Assembly (NCBI GenBank): GCA_023267975.1 | Contig: JALNLA010000006.1 | Location: forward strand, 1 to 64,000 | Reading direction: 5' to 3' | Length of the DNA stretch: 64,000 bases | Origin: Candidatus Terraquivivens ruidianensis | GTDB taxonomy: Archaea; Thermoproteota; Nitrososphaeria_A; Caldarchaeales; Wolframiiraptoraceae | In this document: one piece after another, positions 51,191-60,102 of the stretch | How positions within the stretch are numbered: the first letter of the stretch is position 1 | How the letters are laid out: the number at the start of each line of letters is the position of its first letter | Made by a program: the position numbers and the translations under genes | Notes under the pieces: generated by a model | Told to the model about the DNA's origin: nothing | Databases searched by the model: none | The model's input: only the letters and a program-made list of their open reading frames with translations

Positions 51191-54100
51191 ATGGTTTACA
51201 TCAAAAAACTATCGCTCCATGCTTTTAAGTCATTTGGTCAAAGAAAATCTACGGTTGAGCTACCCAAGGGCTTGGTTGTGATTACCGGCCCAAATGGGGG
51301 CGGCAAGTCTAATTTGCTTGACGCGATCAGGTTTGTAACCGGCGAGCTAAGCCCACATGCCTTAAGGGTAGGCAGACTCTCCGAGCTAGTTCATGAAGAT
51401 GGTAAGGGAAAATCGACGTATGCAAGGGTATCGATAACCTTAGACAATTCAGAAAAAGCACTACCGATAGAATCGGATGAGGTTACGATTACTAGGAAGA
51501 TCTACCAGAACGGTGAGAGCGAATACTACATAAACGGAAGATCGGCATCGAGGGGAGAGTTGCTTACGTTGCTTTCGGCCGCTAACATAAGACCCTCAGG
51601 CTTTAACATACTACCCCAAGGCGCAATATTGAACTTGGCTGAGATGAGTCCTGACGATATGCGTAAGCTAATAGAAGAGGTTGCTGGCATATCAGAGTAC
51701 AACAGGAAAAAAGCTGAGGCGGAAGAACAGCTAGCACAGGCCGATAGGAACTTAGAGGTTGCCAAAGCCAGCACTGCCGAAGTAAGAACGAGGGTTAAAC
51801 AACTTGAGAAAGAAAGGAATCAGTATCTTAGGAGGAAAGCTGTAGAGATGGAAATTGTCAAGCTTAAAAAGCTTCAGTATAAACTGGAGGCAGAAAACGT
51901 CTCTGCATCCCTTAAGACAGTACACTCAAAAATTGCCAGCATCACTGAACAGATTCATGCGCTGGAAAGTGCAAAGCAAGAGATATCAACGAAGATTATG
52001 GAGCTTAGGTCTAGACTCCAAGCGACGGAAAATGAGATATCCGAGACCGAGCAAAAGTTGTCAGAGGTGACAAAAAAGCGTCAAGAAACTTTCGAGACAA
52101 TCATGAAGCTAAGGCTCGATATAAGGGATTCTGAGAACCGTATGGGAATTTTGGAAAAGGAGTCTACGCATCTACAGCAAAGAATTACCGAGCTTGAATC
52201 GGCAGCATTACTTTCTGAACAAGAGCTCGGTGAGTTTGACTCAAAGATCGCTGAATGTTTAGAGGAAAAAAGACGACTAGAGGAGGAGGCTAATAGACTA
52301 TCCGAAGAAGTGGATAAGCTGAGGGGCACGACCAAAGAGCTTGAAGAGAGGTTAGAAGAAATTAAACTTTCAGAAATTAAGGAAGAAAGGGCACGGTCTG
52401 AGGTATACTTAAAACTCGATAACATTGAAAGCAGCAAAGAGCAATTAATAAAAGAAAGAGAAGAGATATGTGAAGAGATCGCAGCAACCAGGAATAAGAT
52501 CGCTAACATTGACGAGAGGCTTGAAGGTTTACTCTCCGAGGTACGTAAAACAGAAGACGAGACGCTAAAGCTTAACCAAGAGTTGAGCGAGCATATGGCC
52601 TTGGTGAGGCGTTACTCTGACATAATAACACGTGCAAATGGAGTTGTTAACAAGACCGAGACCCTCATAACAGAATTAAAGATTCGATTAACGACTCAAC
52701 CTAAGGATGAGGAATCAAGAAAGGTCGAAGATTTCGCTAAGCTATTGGCTGATAAATTCGTTGAGGGTGTTGTAGGCTCATTGGATAATTTTGTTAAATC
52801 TTTACCTGATCATGAAGAAAAGCTAAGCGCTGCTCTCAACGAGTGGTCAAACGCCATTGTAATAGAAAACTATGCCGTGGCTCAACTGTTATCTGAAATC
52901 TTCGCATCCCTCGATTTTGAGTGTAAATTGTTAGCATTGAATGGTAATATAAGCGAAACGTGTCGCGATGGTTTAGAAAAATTCCGAGCGTGGGTTAGGA
53001 GCAATGTAGAGTTTGCGGATAATTTTGAGGACGCGTGTAAAAGCATGGCAAACGGTAAGCTGGCCATTTTGGGTAACGGTATCATTTGCTACCCGGGCGG
53101 TTTCGTTAAAGTCGTCGGGAATAAGAAAAACAAGATAAAAACGTTACGTGCTGAGTTAGAAAATCTAGAGGTCTATCTCGGGGCGGTAAAACCTAAGCTG
53201 GATGAAATAAGGTTAAGAAATAACACTTTCGTAGAGAAGATGGAATGGATAAAAAGCGAAATTCAAAAGCATCAGGCAAAACTTTCTTCTTTGAATACCG
53301 ACATTAAATCGCTTAATACAGAGCGCAAATTACTGGAAGAAGTTCTTTCACAGTTAACTGTGAAAGAGAAGAAAATAGACGAACGGATAGAGGCTCTTAC
53401 TAAAGAGGAGGAGCTCATCAAGAAGAAATTAGCTGAGATGAGTAGCATCGAACCAACCGGAGAGGAGCTAAAACCAAAGATAGAGGAGGAACTTAAATTA
53501 GCTTCGTTGAAGCTAAGATCCCTTGAATCAAGGTACACAGAGTTGAAAATACTATTAGCAGAGAAGTCTGCAGCTATTAAAAGTTTAGAGGAATCAAAGA
53601 AAAGAACCCTAAATTTGATAAACCGATACAGGTCAGAGATTGGGACGCTCACTCGCTCGTTAGAGATGGCTAAACTGAAGATGGAAGAAGAGAAAAAATC
53701 GAGGGCAGATCTTAAATCTAAGTTGAATTTGCTGGAGCCAGAGCTTTATGGAATGGACCAAGAGATAGAAAACCTATCAACAAAGTATAAAGAGCTTATC
53801 AAGATTAGGGATGAAATAAGACAATTGACATCCTCACATGTTGAGGAAGACAGCAGGGTATCTGAAAGATTAAAAGCATTATGGTCGGAGCAGCAAGAGG
53901 CTAAGCTCGAGAACGTAAGGTTAGAATCCCAACTTCAGGTTGTAATGGGAAAGTTGTCAGAGCTGGGCGACGTAGATACGACGGAGATATCGATATTTGA
54001 GTCCACATTCAGGGAACAACTGCTCATGGCTTTAGAGGTCGAAATGAACGAACTCTCGTTCGTGAACCAATTGGCTTCAGATCAGTATGAGGCTTTGATT

Positions 54101-54655
54101 GGAAACTACAAACTCAGATCTGTGAGAATAAGCGAGCTAGAACTGGAAAGGCAAGAGATCATCAACTTTATAAAGATGGTAGAGGGAGAAAAATTGAAAG
54201 CATTTTTTGCCACGATGGAAAAGGTTTCCGAAAAGTTTGCAGCGTACTTTAATAGGTTAACGGGAGGAGTAGCCTGGCTTAGGCTTGCTGATGAAAACAT
54301 TCCGAGTGAGTCGGGTGTTGAGGTTGTTGTGCAGTTTCTTGGAAAGCCCCAACGCTCTTTGAGAAGCGTAAGCGGAGGCGAGAGGTCCGTTGCGGCCGTC
54401 TCGCTTCTGATGGCACTACAAGGTCTCACGCCCGCCGACTTTTACATTTTTGATGAGATAGATGCTCACATGGACGTAGCCTACACCGTTGCATTGGCTG
54501 AGCTGCTGAAAGAGATGTCAGAAAAGACTCAGATAATAATCATAAGCCTTAAAGATGTATTGGCCGAGAAGGCTGACCAACTTATAGGCGTTTACATGGA
54601 TAAGGGCGAATCAAGGATAGTTAAGACAACGCTGGAGGGAATCAAGGCTGACTGA
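51191..54655 (+). CDS. smc: Chromosome condensation ATPase SMC
   Basis: The 1154-residue SMC has Walker A ITGPNGGGKSN at residues 31-41, long coiled coils and, in the C-terminal head, the signature SVSGGERSVAAVSLL and the Walker B region YIFDEIDAHMD. The hinge (about residues 510-640) is short and lacks the familiar glycine-rich end, ending PGGFVKVVGN. Walker B has HM where bacterial SMCs usually have AL. SMC with ScpA and ScpB forms the loop-extruding condensin. The next gene starts one base after its stop. Confidence 0.95.
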   Translation: MVYIKKLSLHAFKSFGQRKSTVELPKGLVVITGPNGGGKSNLLDAIRFVTGELSPHALRVGRLSELVHEDGKGKSTYARVSITLDNSEKALPIESDEVTITRKIYQNGESEYYINGRSASRGELLTLLSAANIRPSGFNILPQGAILNLAEMSPDDMRKLIEEVAGISEYNRKKAEAEEQLAQADRNLEVAKASTAEVRTRVKQLEKERNQYLRRKAVEMEIVKLKKLQYKLEAENVSASLKTVHSKIASITEQIHALESAKQEISTKIMELRSRLQATENEISETEQKLSEVTKKRQETFETIMKLRLDIRDSENRMGILEKESTHLQQRITELESAALLSEQELGEFDSKIAECLEEKRRLEEEANRLSEEVDKLRGTTKELEERLEEIKLSEIKEERARSEVYLKLDNIESSKEQLIKEREEICEEIAATRNKIANIDERLEGLLSEVRKTEDETLKLNQELSEHMALVRRYSDIITRANGVVNKTETLITELKIRLTTQPKDEESRKVEDFAKLLADKFVEGVVGSLDNFVKSLPDHEEKLSAALNEWSNAIVIENYAVAQLLSEIFASLDFECKLLALNGNISETCRDGLEKFRAWVRSNVEFADNFEDACKSMANGKLAILGNGIICYPGGFVKVVGNKKNKIKTLRAELENLEVYLGAVKPKLDEIRLRNNTFVEKMEWIKSEIQKHQAKLSSLNTDIKSLNTERKLLEEVLSQLTVKEKKIDERIEALTKEEELIKKKLAEMSSIEPTGEELKPKIEEELKLASLKLRSLESRYTELKILLAEKSAAIKSLEESKKRTLNLINRYRSEIGTLTRSLEMAKLKMEEEKKSRADLKSKLNLLEPELYGMDQEIENLSTKYKELIKIRDEIRQLTSSHVEEDSRVSERLKALWSEQQEAKLENVRLESQLQVVMGKLSELGDVDTTEISIFESTFREQLLMALEVEMNELSFVNQLASDQYEALIGNYKLRSVRISELELERQEIINFIKMVEGEKLKAFFATMEKVSEKFAAYFNRLTGGVAWLRLADENIPSESGVEVVVQFLGKPQRSLRSVSGGERSVAAVSLLMALQGLTPADFYIFDEIDAHMDVAYTVALAELLKEMSEKTQIIIISLKDVLAEKADQLIGVYMDKGESRIVKTTLEGIKAD

Positions 54656-54656
54656 T

Positions 54657-55295
54657 ATGGAAAACGGAAGGATTCAATGGATTAAGTCTCCATGGCGCGT
54701 ACTTTTCGACGTTACAAATTGGGATAAGTTAAGAGTTTGGGAGGTTAACCTAAAAGAGTTGCTGAGTTCTTTAGCCATGGTGTTAAAGGAGAGGGGATTC
54801 TTTGACTTTACTTCTTCAGGCGTTGCTGTATACTCTGCAGCAACCTTACATAGGTTGAAGAGTGAGAGATTACTCGTTGCTGATGATGTACCCATTATAA
54901 AGCAAAAGCAGGAATATCTCATACCCCCTCCGTTATCTCCACCATTGAGAGCCGAATTTATGACGACGACCATACTCGAGCTGATTGATGCTTTAAAGCG
55001 CGTTCTATCCGAGCCGCAACCGCGTAAACAAGACAGTGTTGAGCAACAATCGTTAAACGTTGAAGATTTTATCATAAAAATTGAGGAAAAGGTAGAGGAA
55101 TTCTACAATTTTATAAAGGGGTTGCTGGAAAGAAAGGGAACAATGACGTTAGATGAAATAATGAGTGGTATCGATAGATTGGAGGCAGTAAGACGTTTTA
55201 TATTACTGTTGTTCGCTGCATCAAAGGGTATGGTTACAATAATTGAAGATGACGGTGGAAGGGTCTTGATATCTTTGGGTGAGAGTTATGGATGA
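54657..55295 (+). CDS. scpA: Kleisin subunit ScpA
   Basis: ScpA bridges the two SMC heads. The 212-residue protein has an N-terminal helical region (WDKLRVWEVNLKELLSSLAM) that would bind the SMC neck and a C-terminal winged helix (VRRFILLLFAASKGMVTII). It is small for the family, as usual in archaea. It sits one base after smc and overlaps scpB by 8 bp or less depending on start choice. Assignment rests on domain pattern and gene order. Confidence 0.88.
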   Translation: MENGRIQWIKSPWRVLFDVTNWDKLRVWEVNLKELLSSLAMVLKERGFFDFTSSGVAVYSAATLHRLKSERLLVADDVPIIKQKQEYLIPPPLSPPLRAEFMTTTILELIDALKRVLSEPQPRKQDSVEQQSLNVEDFIIKIEEKVEEFYNFIKGLLERKGTMTLDEIMSGIDRLEAVRRFILLLFAASKGMVTIIEDDGGRVLISLGESYG

Positions 55296-55824
55296 GAAAA
55301 GAAAAACCTGGATTAGGGCAGTTGTTGAATCATTGCTTTATGCGTCCGACAAACCAGTTGAACTGCATAAGCTCATGTATGTTGTAGGCATTACATCAAA
55401 GAACGCTATCAGGGAAATTATAAATGAGATTTCTGCCGAGTACGAAAGCTCCAACCATCCGTTTAGGATTAAAAAACTAGAGGGCGAGAGATACTTTTTA
55501 TGTTTAGCCCCCGAATATTCAGATATAGTTAGGAAACATGTGAAGAGACCACTTTTAAGCACAGCTCTGCTCAAAACGTTGTCTTTCATTGCATACCACC
55601 AGCCGGTAAGCCAAGCAGTTTTGGCGGCGGCCAGGGGGAAAGAGGCATACAAGCACGTCAGGCAGCTGATCGAGAGGGGTCTCGTTGAGGCGGAGAAATC
55701 GGGCAGAACTCTCATACTTAGGACTACCCAACTGTTCGCAGATTACTTCAATCTCAAGAACAACCCCCATGAAATAAAAAGATATATGGAAAGCCTATTG
55801 GAAAAAAGCTCCGGTAAAAGTTAA
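55288..55824 (+). CDS. scpB: Kleisin-associated winged-helix protein ScpB
   Basis: ScpB binds ScpA as a dimer of two tandem winged helices. The protein shows RAVVESLLYASDKPVELHKL at the start, the second domain LLKTLSFIAYHQPVSQAVLA and ends with a short tail. ATG 55288 is chosen because GGGTGA (55277-55282) lies 5 nt upstream; GTG 55279 falls within that sequence. It completes smc-scpA-scpB. Confidence 0.93.
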   Translation: MDEKRKTWIRAVVESLLYASDKPVELHKLMYVVGITSKNAIREIINEISAEYESSNHPFRIKKLEGERYFLCLAPEYSDIVRKHVKRPLLSTALLKTLSFIAYHQPVSQAVLAAARGKEAYKHVRQLIERGLVEAEKSGRTLILRTTQLFADYFNLKNNPHEIKRYMESLLEKSSGKS

Positions 55825-55851
55825 AAGCTCCTACTTTTTAAGGGAGTAGAC

Positions 55852-56244
55852 ATGGTACAGTGGCACACTGACATACATAAGCGAAAATCAACAGGCGGTA
55901 AAAGGACCCCATATAGGAAGAAGAGAAGGTATGAGTGTGGAGGGGAGCCGGTGTTAACCATAGTGGGCGATAGGAAGATAAAGACTAAAGATACTTTTGG
56001 CGGAGGAGTTAAAGTCGCTTTAGTTTCCGAGAAGGTGGCAAACGTTTACAATCCCGCCACAAAGAGAGTCGAGAAGACAGCCATAGTTCGTGTCAAATCC
56101 AATCCTTCCAATAAAGACTACGAGAGAAGAGGCATACTCACTAAAGGTGCAATAATTGAAACACCGCTTGGAGACGCGAGGGTTACATCGAGACCCGGCA
56201 GGGACGGTGTTATAAATGCGGTTTTAATCGTTCCTACTAGCTAA
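55852..56244 (+). CDS. Small-subunit ribosomal protein S8e
   Basis: S8e occurs only in archaea and eukaryotes. The 130-residue sequence has the basic N-terminus HTDIHKRKSTGGKRTPYRKK and the family core VKTDTF-type segment here as KIKTKDTFGGGVKVAL, ending TSRPGRDGVINAVLI. A clear Shine-Dalgarno-like AAGGGAG precedes ATG 55852. Confidence 0.95.
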   Translation: MVQWHTDIHKRKSTGGKRTPYRKKRRYECGGEPVLTIVGDRKIKTKDTFGGGVKVALVSEKVANVYNPATKRVEKTAIVRVKSNPSNKDYERRGILTKGAIIETPLGDARVTSRPGRDGVINAVLIVPTS

Positions 56245-56278
56245 GTGTAGCAATATACTCCAAAAGGTGATGTTTAGC

Positions 56279-56575
56279 ATGATTAGGCGCAATGGATTCA
56301 TAATTTGGCCTATATACTTTGATAGAGCGCTGAGTTGGAGGGAAGGTAGGAGGGTTCCATTACGACTTTCGTCAAGGTCGCCCACTGTTGAAAAATTGAG
56401 CAGGGCTGCTAAGAAGCTCGGATGGCATGTTGAGGTTGAGGCTGCTACCCACCCTAGGATTTGTTGGAAAAAAACTGGAAGACTCATAGTTAAGCCAGAC
56501 AAACCAATTAGTAAGCAGGTCGTTGTCAAAACCTTAGCACAAGAATTGTTGGAGCAAGAAACAAAAGAACGATAA
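56279..56575 (+). CDS. srp19: Signal recognition particle 19 kDa protein
   Basis: SRP19 binds 7S RNA and helps load SRP54. The 98-residue protein begins IRRNGFIIWPIYFDRALSW and includes GRRVPLRLSSRSPTVEKL, typical of the archaeal family. ATG 56279 is preferred over GTG 56267 and ATG 56270, which lie inside the ribosome-binding sequence AAGGTGAT (56264-56271), 7 nt before it. Confidence 0.93.
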   Translation: MIRRNGFIIWPIYFDRALSWREGRRVPLRLSSRSPTVEKLSRAAKKLGWHVEVEAATHPRICWKKTGRLIVKPDKPISKQVVVKTLAQELLEQETKER

Positions 56576-56609
56576 AATCTTAAATGTAACCAATTATATA
56601 ATACTGGAT

Positions 56610-56849
56610 ATGTCTAGGCTGAAGCGCAGACCTGTAGCTTTAGGTATTCTACTTTATAGCGTGGGTAACGAGGTTATATTAAAAGGGGGGTCTGTTCCGA
56701 GGCTGGGGGCTAAAGTCTATGACGAGGAGCTTAACCATGTCGGCTACGTATCGAACGTTTTTGGACCAGTCGATTCGCATTTTGTGGCCATAAAGCTTAC
56801 AACAAACAAACAGTATTCACAAGACTCAAAGTTCTATACCATGGAGTGA
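56610..56849 (+). CDS. gar1: H/ACA ribonucleoprotein protein Gar1
   Basis: Gar1 is a core protein of H/ACA guide RNPs that make pseudouridine in rRNA. This 79-residue beta-barrel protein shows LGAKVYDEELNHVGYVSNVF and GPVDSHFVAIKL, the family pattern. It precedes and overlaps tfb by 4 bp, a neighbourhood found in many archaea. Confidence 0.92.
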   Translation: MSRLKRRPVALGILLYSVGNEVILKGGSVPRLGAKVYDEELNHVGYVSNVFGPVDSHFVAIKLTTNKQYSQDSKFYTME

Positions 56850-57790
56850 AGTTTTTGTCGCGAATGGTACATGACGAAACAGTAACGAGATGTCCTGAAT
56901 GTGGTAGCTCAAACCTATTATTTGACAAGCTTAGCGGTGAGGTAGTTTGCGTAGATTGCGGTTTTGTCGTAGTTCACCTTACAGCCGACTTAGGACCTGA
57001 GTGGAGAGGTCTTGACCAAGACAGGGATGGAAAAAGAGCTCGAGTTGGTGCGCCGATAACTTTAGTTATGTATGACATGGGTCTTTCAACCAAGATAGGA
57101 TGGAGAGATGGAAAGAGCTCTAACATTTCGGATTTGCAAGCTGAAGTGTTATCAGCCATCAAGCGATGCGATAGAATGGCAACAATGATGGCAAACGGCA
57201 TGGTAAGAAGTTCTGTGCGGGGTCTCTCGGAGATTGCAGCAATGTGCTTAAAGTTAGGTTTGCCTACGAACATTATGGAGACTGCAAGCCTCATATATAG
57301 AAGAGTGTTAAGGACGAGTGCTATGCGCGGTAGGTCGATAAGAAACATGGCAGCAGCCGCCATTTACCTAGCTTGTAAGCAATGCGGCATTCCGAGGATG
57401 CTGAGCGAGGTAGCCATGGCATTGAACCTAAACAAAAAGGAGATAACGAGGTGCTACAGGTTCCTTATTAATAAGTTAAACATGACTTCACCCTCGTCGG
57501 ATACTAGGTTGTATGTTTCGAGGTTTGTTAATAATTTTAGATTGAAAGGTGATGTTGAGAAGCTTGCGATTGAATTGTTGGAGCACGCAAGGAGGTGCGG
57601 CTTGATCGACGGCAGGGGTCCTATAGGTCTGGCGGCAGCTGCGACTTACTTGGCGGCCGTGCTCATGGGCTATCGATTAACACAACGAGAAGTTGCTGAA
57701 GTTGCAAGGGTGACGGAGGTAACCATCAGGAATAGGTATAAGGAACTATTGGTGAATACTAAAATACGTATTGAGTTAGAGACTGAGTAG
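56846..57790 (+). CDS. tfb: Transcription initiation factor TFB (TFIIB)
   Basis: TFB bridges TBP and RNA polymerase. The zinc ribbon is CPECGSSNLLF...CVDCGF near residues 16-38, followed by the B-reader region (GPEWRG) and two cyclin-like repeats, with IYLACKQCGIPRMLSEVAMA in the first. At 314 residues it is full length. GTG 56846 overlaps gar1 by 4 bp; TTG 56852 is a possible alternative. Confidence 0.96.
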   Translation: MKFLSRMVHDETVTRCPECGSSNLLFDKLSGEVVCVDCGFVVVHLTADLGPEWRGLDQDRDGKRARVGAPITLVMYDMGLSTKIGWRDGKSSNISDLQAEVLSAIKRCDRMATMMANGMVRSSVRGLSEIAAMCLKLGLPTNIMETASLIYRRVLRTSAMRGRSIRNMAAAAIYLACKQCGIPRMLSEVAMALNLNKKEITRCYRFLINKLNMTSPSSDTRLYVSRFVNNFRLKGDVEKLAIELLEHARRCGLIDGRGPIGLAAAATYLAAVLMGYRLTQREVAEVARVTEVTIRNRYKELLVNTKIRIELETE

Positions 57791-57875
57791 TGCTTAAATA
57801 GTGCCAATTCAAGACGTTTATTTTGAATAACAAAGGCCTATACCATGAAAGTCTTAAAACTGTGGTGCAATAAAT

Positions 57876-58247
57876 ATGCAAATGAAAATGACAAAGCTTG
57901 AGGAGAGGGCAATAAAACTTCTGTTGAAGTACGAAAACAGCGGTATGCTTCAATCTGAACTTTGGCATAAGCTTGGGGTTACGAGTAGAGAGGGTTCCAG
58001 AATAGCGATAAAGCTGGAGAAGAAAGGGGTAGTAAAAAGGGTTAAGGAGTTTGCGAACGACAGGTGGACTAGACGATTGGTTCCGCTTATAAAACAACTG
58101 AGCATAACACCCATTAAGGGCGCTCCATGCCCATCGTGCACGTACGATCACGCATGTGGCTTGGAAAGAGCCGTATCACCGTGCATATGCATAAGGTTAG
58201 AGGAATGGGTGCTGGGGCAAGATATCGATACCGGCATGTCTGGTTAG
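57876..58247 (+). CDS. TFE beta-like (RPC34/RPC39-type) winged-helix iron-sulfur protein
   Basis: A winged helix (LEERAIKLLLKYENSG; LWHKLGVTSREGSRIAIKLE) is followed by cysteines C85, C88, C94 and C105 in CPSCTYDHAC and AVSPCICIRLEEW. The CX2CX5CX10C spacing with the SP and EW pieces corresponds exactly to my memory of the human RPC39 cluster segment. Archaeal TFE-beta is the RPC39 homologue that joins TFE-alpha during transcription initiation. At 123 residues this is a short one-domain form. Its place just after tfb fits a transcription factor. The identification is by motif, not by search. Confidence 0.8.
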   Translation: MQMKMTKLEERAIKLLLKYENSGMLQSELWHKLGVTSREGSRIAIKLEKKGVVKRVKEFANDRWTRRLVPLIKQLSITPIKGAPCPSCTYDHACGLERAVSPCICIRLEEWVLGQDIDTGMSG

Positions 58248-58256
58248 GTATAACGC

Positions 58257-58856
58257 ATGTTCAAAGAACGCCCATCTAGAGACCACTATACTACCTTGGC
58301 AAAAAGGCTGGGCATGCTTTCAAGAGCCGCCTTTAAGCTCCAGCACGTCCAAAAGAGGTACGGTTTTCTAAAATTGGGCGATAAGGTAATAATCTTAGGT
58401 TCAGCACCCGGAGGGATGGCACAGTTAGCAGCCAAATACGTTGGTCCGCAAGGCCTCGTCGTTGCCGTAGATGTGAAGACCCAAGGTTTCAAAATCGCAG
58501 ACAACGTCGTAAACATAACCTCGAATGTTTTCGACCCAGACATAACGAGGAAGATTCAGGAAGTGCTGAAGGGTGAGCAGGCTGATAAACTGGTATCTGA
58601 TTTAGCATCAAACTTAACGGGCGTTAGGGAAGTTGATGTGCCGAGGCAGCTTGAGCTGGTTGGTACAGCCCTAAAGATTGCGGAAGGGTTAGTTCGTAAG
58701 GGCGGCAGTATTTATCTAAAACTTTTTGAAAGTCCCGAGGTGAAAAGCATCGAGGACAGGCTACGCCTGAGTTTTCAAAAAGTTAAGCGGATTGTTCCAA
58801 CGGCAACGAGAAAGCATAGCTCCGAGATATTTCTTTTAGCCATAGGTAAAAAATAG
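58257..58856 (+). CDS. rlmE: FtsJ/RrmJ family 2'-O-ribose RNA methyltransferase
   Basis: This SAM-dependent methyltransferase has the K-D-K-E type residues expected: Lys in SRAAFKLQHV, Asp in KLVSDLASNLTG and Lys in SIYLKLFESPE, with the SAM site LGSAPGGMAQLA. It modifies a U in the ribosomal A site of 23S rRNA in bacteria; the archaeal target is presumably rRNA or tRNA. It begins 9 bp after the TFE-beta-like gene. Confidence 0.92.
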   Translation: MFKERPSRDHYTTLAKRLGMLSRAAFKLQHVQKRYGFLKLGDKVIILGSAPGGMAQLAAKYVGPQGLVVAVDVKTQGFKIADNVVNITSNVFDPDITRKIQEVLKGEQADKLVSDLASNLTGVREVDVPRQLELVGTALKIAEGLVRKGGSIYLKLFESPEVKSIEDRLRLSFQKVKRIVPTATRKHSSEIFLLAIGKK

Positions 58857-58899
58857 AACGTACGCATGAAGGGTGAACTTAAAGACACCAGCCCGTATA

Positions 58900-60102
58900 C
58901 TATTGCGTCTTTAAAGATGTAAGCTCAGAAAATACTTGCTCAACAACCCTACGGGGAGCGTCGGTCTTAAAACCTTGCCCGTCAAAATGCGTTAGCGATG
59001 CGCTGAAGCCGATGGAGCGGAGCCTCTCTACCATACTGACAGGTTTTGGTGCGCTCGATTTAAGCTTCCTACCGATTTCGTCAACCCTATAGTAGAATGG
59101 GATGTTCTGCACCTCATCCAAAATCTTTCTTAACAAATCGCAGGCATCATTCATGTCGGCCTCGTATGCCTTTTCCATCGTCCTCAAAACGAAATTTCTG
59201 GATGCTAGTTCTCCGAGCCAGAGAGGGCCAAAAACATGCGGGATAGATTTGCAAACCTCACAGAGCGTAATGGGCTCAGCATAGCTTGACCATCGGATGC
59301 TACCGCATGATTCGCAATCAAACATCCATCCTACATTCTTAAGCGATTCCTTGGCCAAGGTTTTGCCGTACGTCACTTTAACAAATGTTCTAATGTAGTG
59401 CCTCTTATAGAACGTCAAGACTGGCGAGACACTCATCCCAACCCTTGCTGCTGTCCTGGCTACAAAGCCTAACAGAATCCTTGCAGCCGTCTCCTTTGAG
59501 TACGGCGATGCATAGGGTACTGCGTCGTACTTTCTCATGCATGAGGGAATGTTCCTTCCGCAAAGGGGTGCCAAATCCGTTGCCGTAACACCAATTAAGC
59601 CTCCGCTCTGGCATGCGCGTACCGCATTCTCGAGAAAAGGCGCAGGAGAGCCAGCAGGGTCCACGTCCACGTAGTCAAACCTGAGCTTTCCAGTAGAATG
59701 GGCAGCAAGGAGTGCGTTCGCATCCATGCTGTAAACTTCGGCCATGTCCATCAAGCCAGCCATCTTCACATTCTCTCTTATCAGAGAGTGGGCAAGCTTG
59801 TTTATGTCGTTAAGAACGAGTTTTGACACGAGACCCGTCTCGACGGCGAGCCTTATGCCCCTAACACCGCAACCAGCCAACGGCTCACAGACCCTTATGC
59901 CCTTCTTCTCGAAGTACGTTCTAACGACCAGAACCGCCATGTCGCGCGATAGCTTAGAATGTGGGTTAAAGAAAACAGGCATGCCGCTCGGCGAAGTAGC
60001 TTTTTCCCAACCTTCTGGAAGGGCAGGAGCTAAAAACTTGACCTTACCTTCCTCGTAAACCTTTGCTGGAAACTCGAGCGTTTTCTCATTCAATCCGTGC
60101 AC
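58900..60102 (-). CDS. trm1: tRNA (guanine-26 N2,N2)-dimethyltransferase Trm1
   Basis: Trm1 dimethylates G26 in tRNA. The sequence shows VFFNPHSKLSRDMAVLV, the SAM-binding EPLAGCGVRGIRLAVETG, the catalytic region VDVDPAGSPAPFLENAV and the C-terminal zinc knuckle CESCGSIRW...CEVCKSIP. The 400-residue size fits archaeal Trm1. It starts with GTG 60102 and overlaps the NTPase gene by 17 bp. Confidence 0.94.
   Translation of the reverse strand: MHGLNEKTLEFPAKVYEEGKVKFLAPALPEGWEKATSPSGMPVFFNPHSKLSRDMAVLVVRTYFEKKGIRVCEPLAGCGVRGIRLAVETGLVSKLVLNDINKLAHSLIRENVKMAGLMDMAEVYSMDANALLAAHSTGKLRFDYVDVDPAGSPAPFLENAVRACQSGGLIGVTATDLAPLCGRNIPSCMRKYDAVPYASPYSKETAARILLGFVARTAARVGMSVSPVLTFYKRHYIRTFVKVTYGKTLAKESLKNVGWMFDCESCGSIRWSSYAEPITLCEVCKSIPHVFGPLWLGELASRNFVLRTMEKAYEADMNDACDLLRKILDEVQNIPFYYRVDEIGRKLKSSAPKPVSMVERLRSIGFSASLTHFDGQGFKTDAPRRVVEQVFSELTSLKTQ

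Noticed and set aside
53341-53370. Inverted repeat CTTTCACAGTTAACTGTGAAAG inside smc
   Set aside because: It is a striking palindrome but lies within the coiled-coil coding sequence, reads through normally, and may be chance; no functional context.
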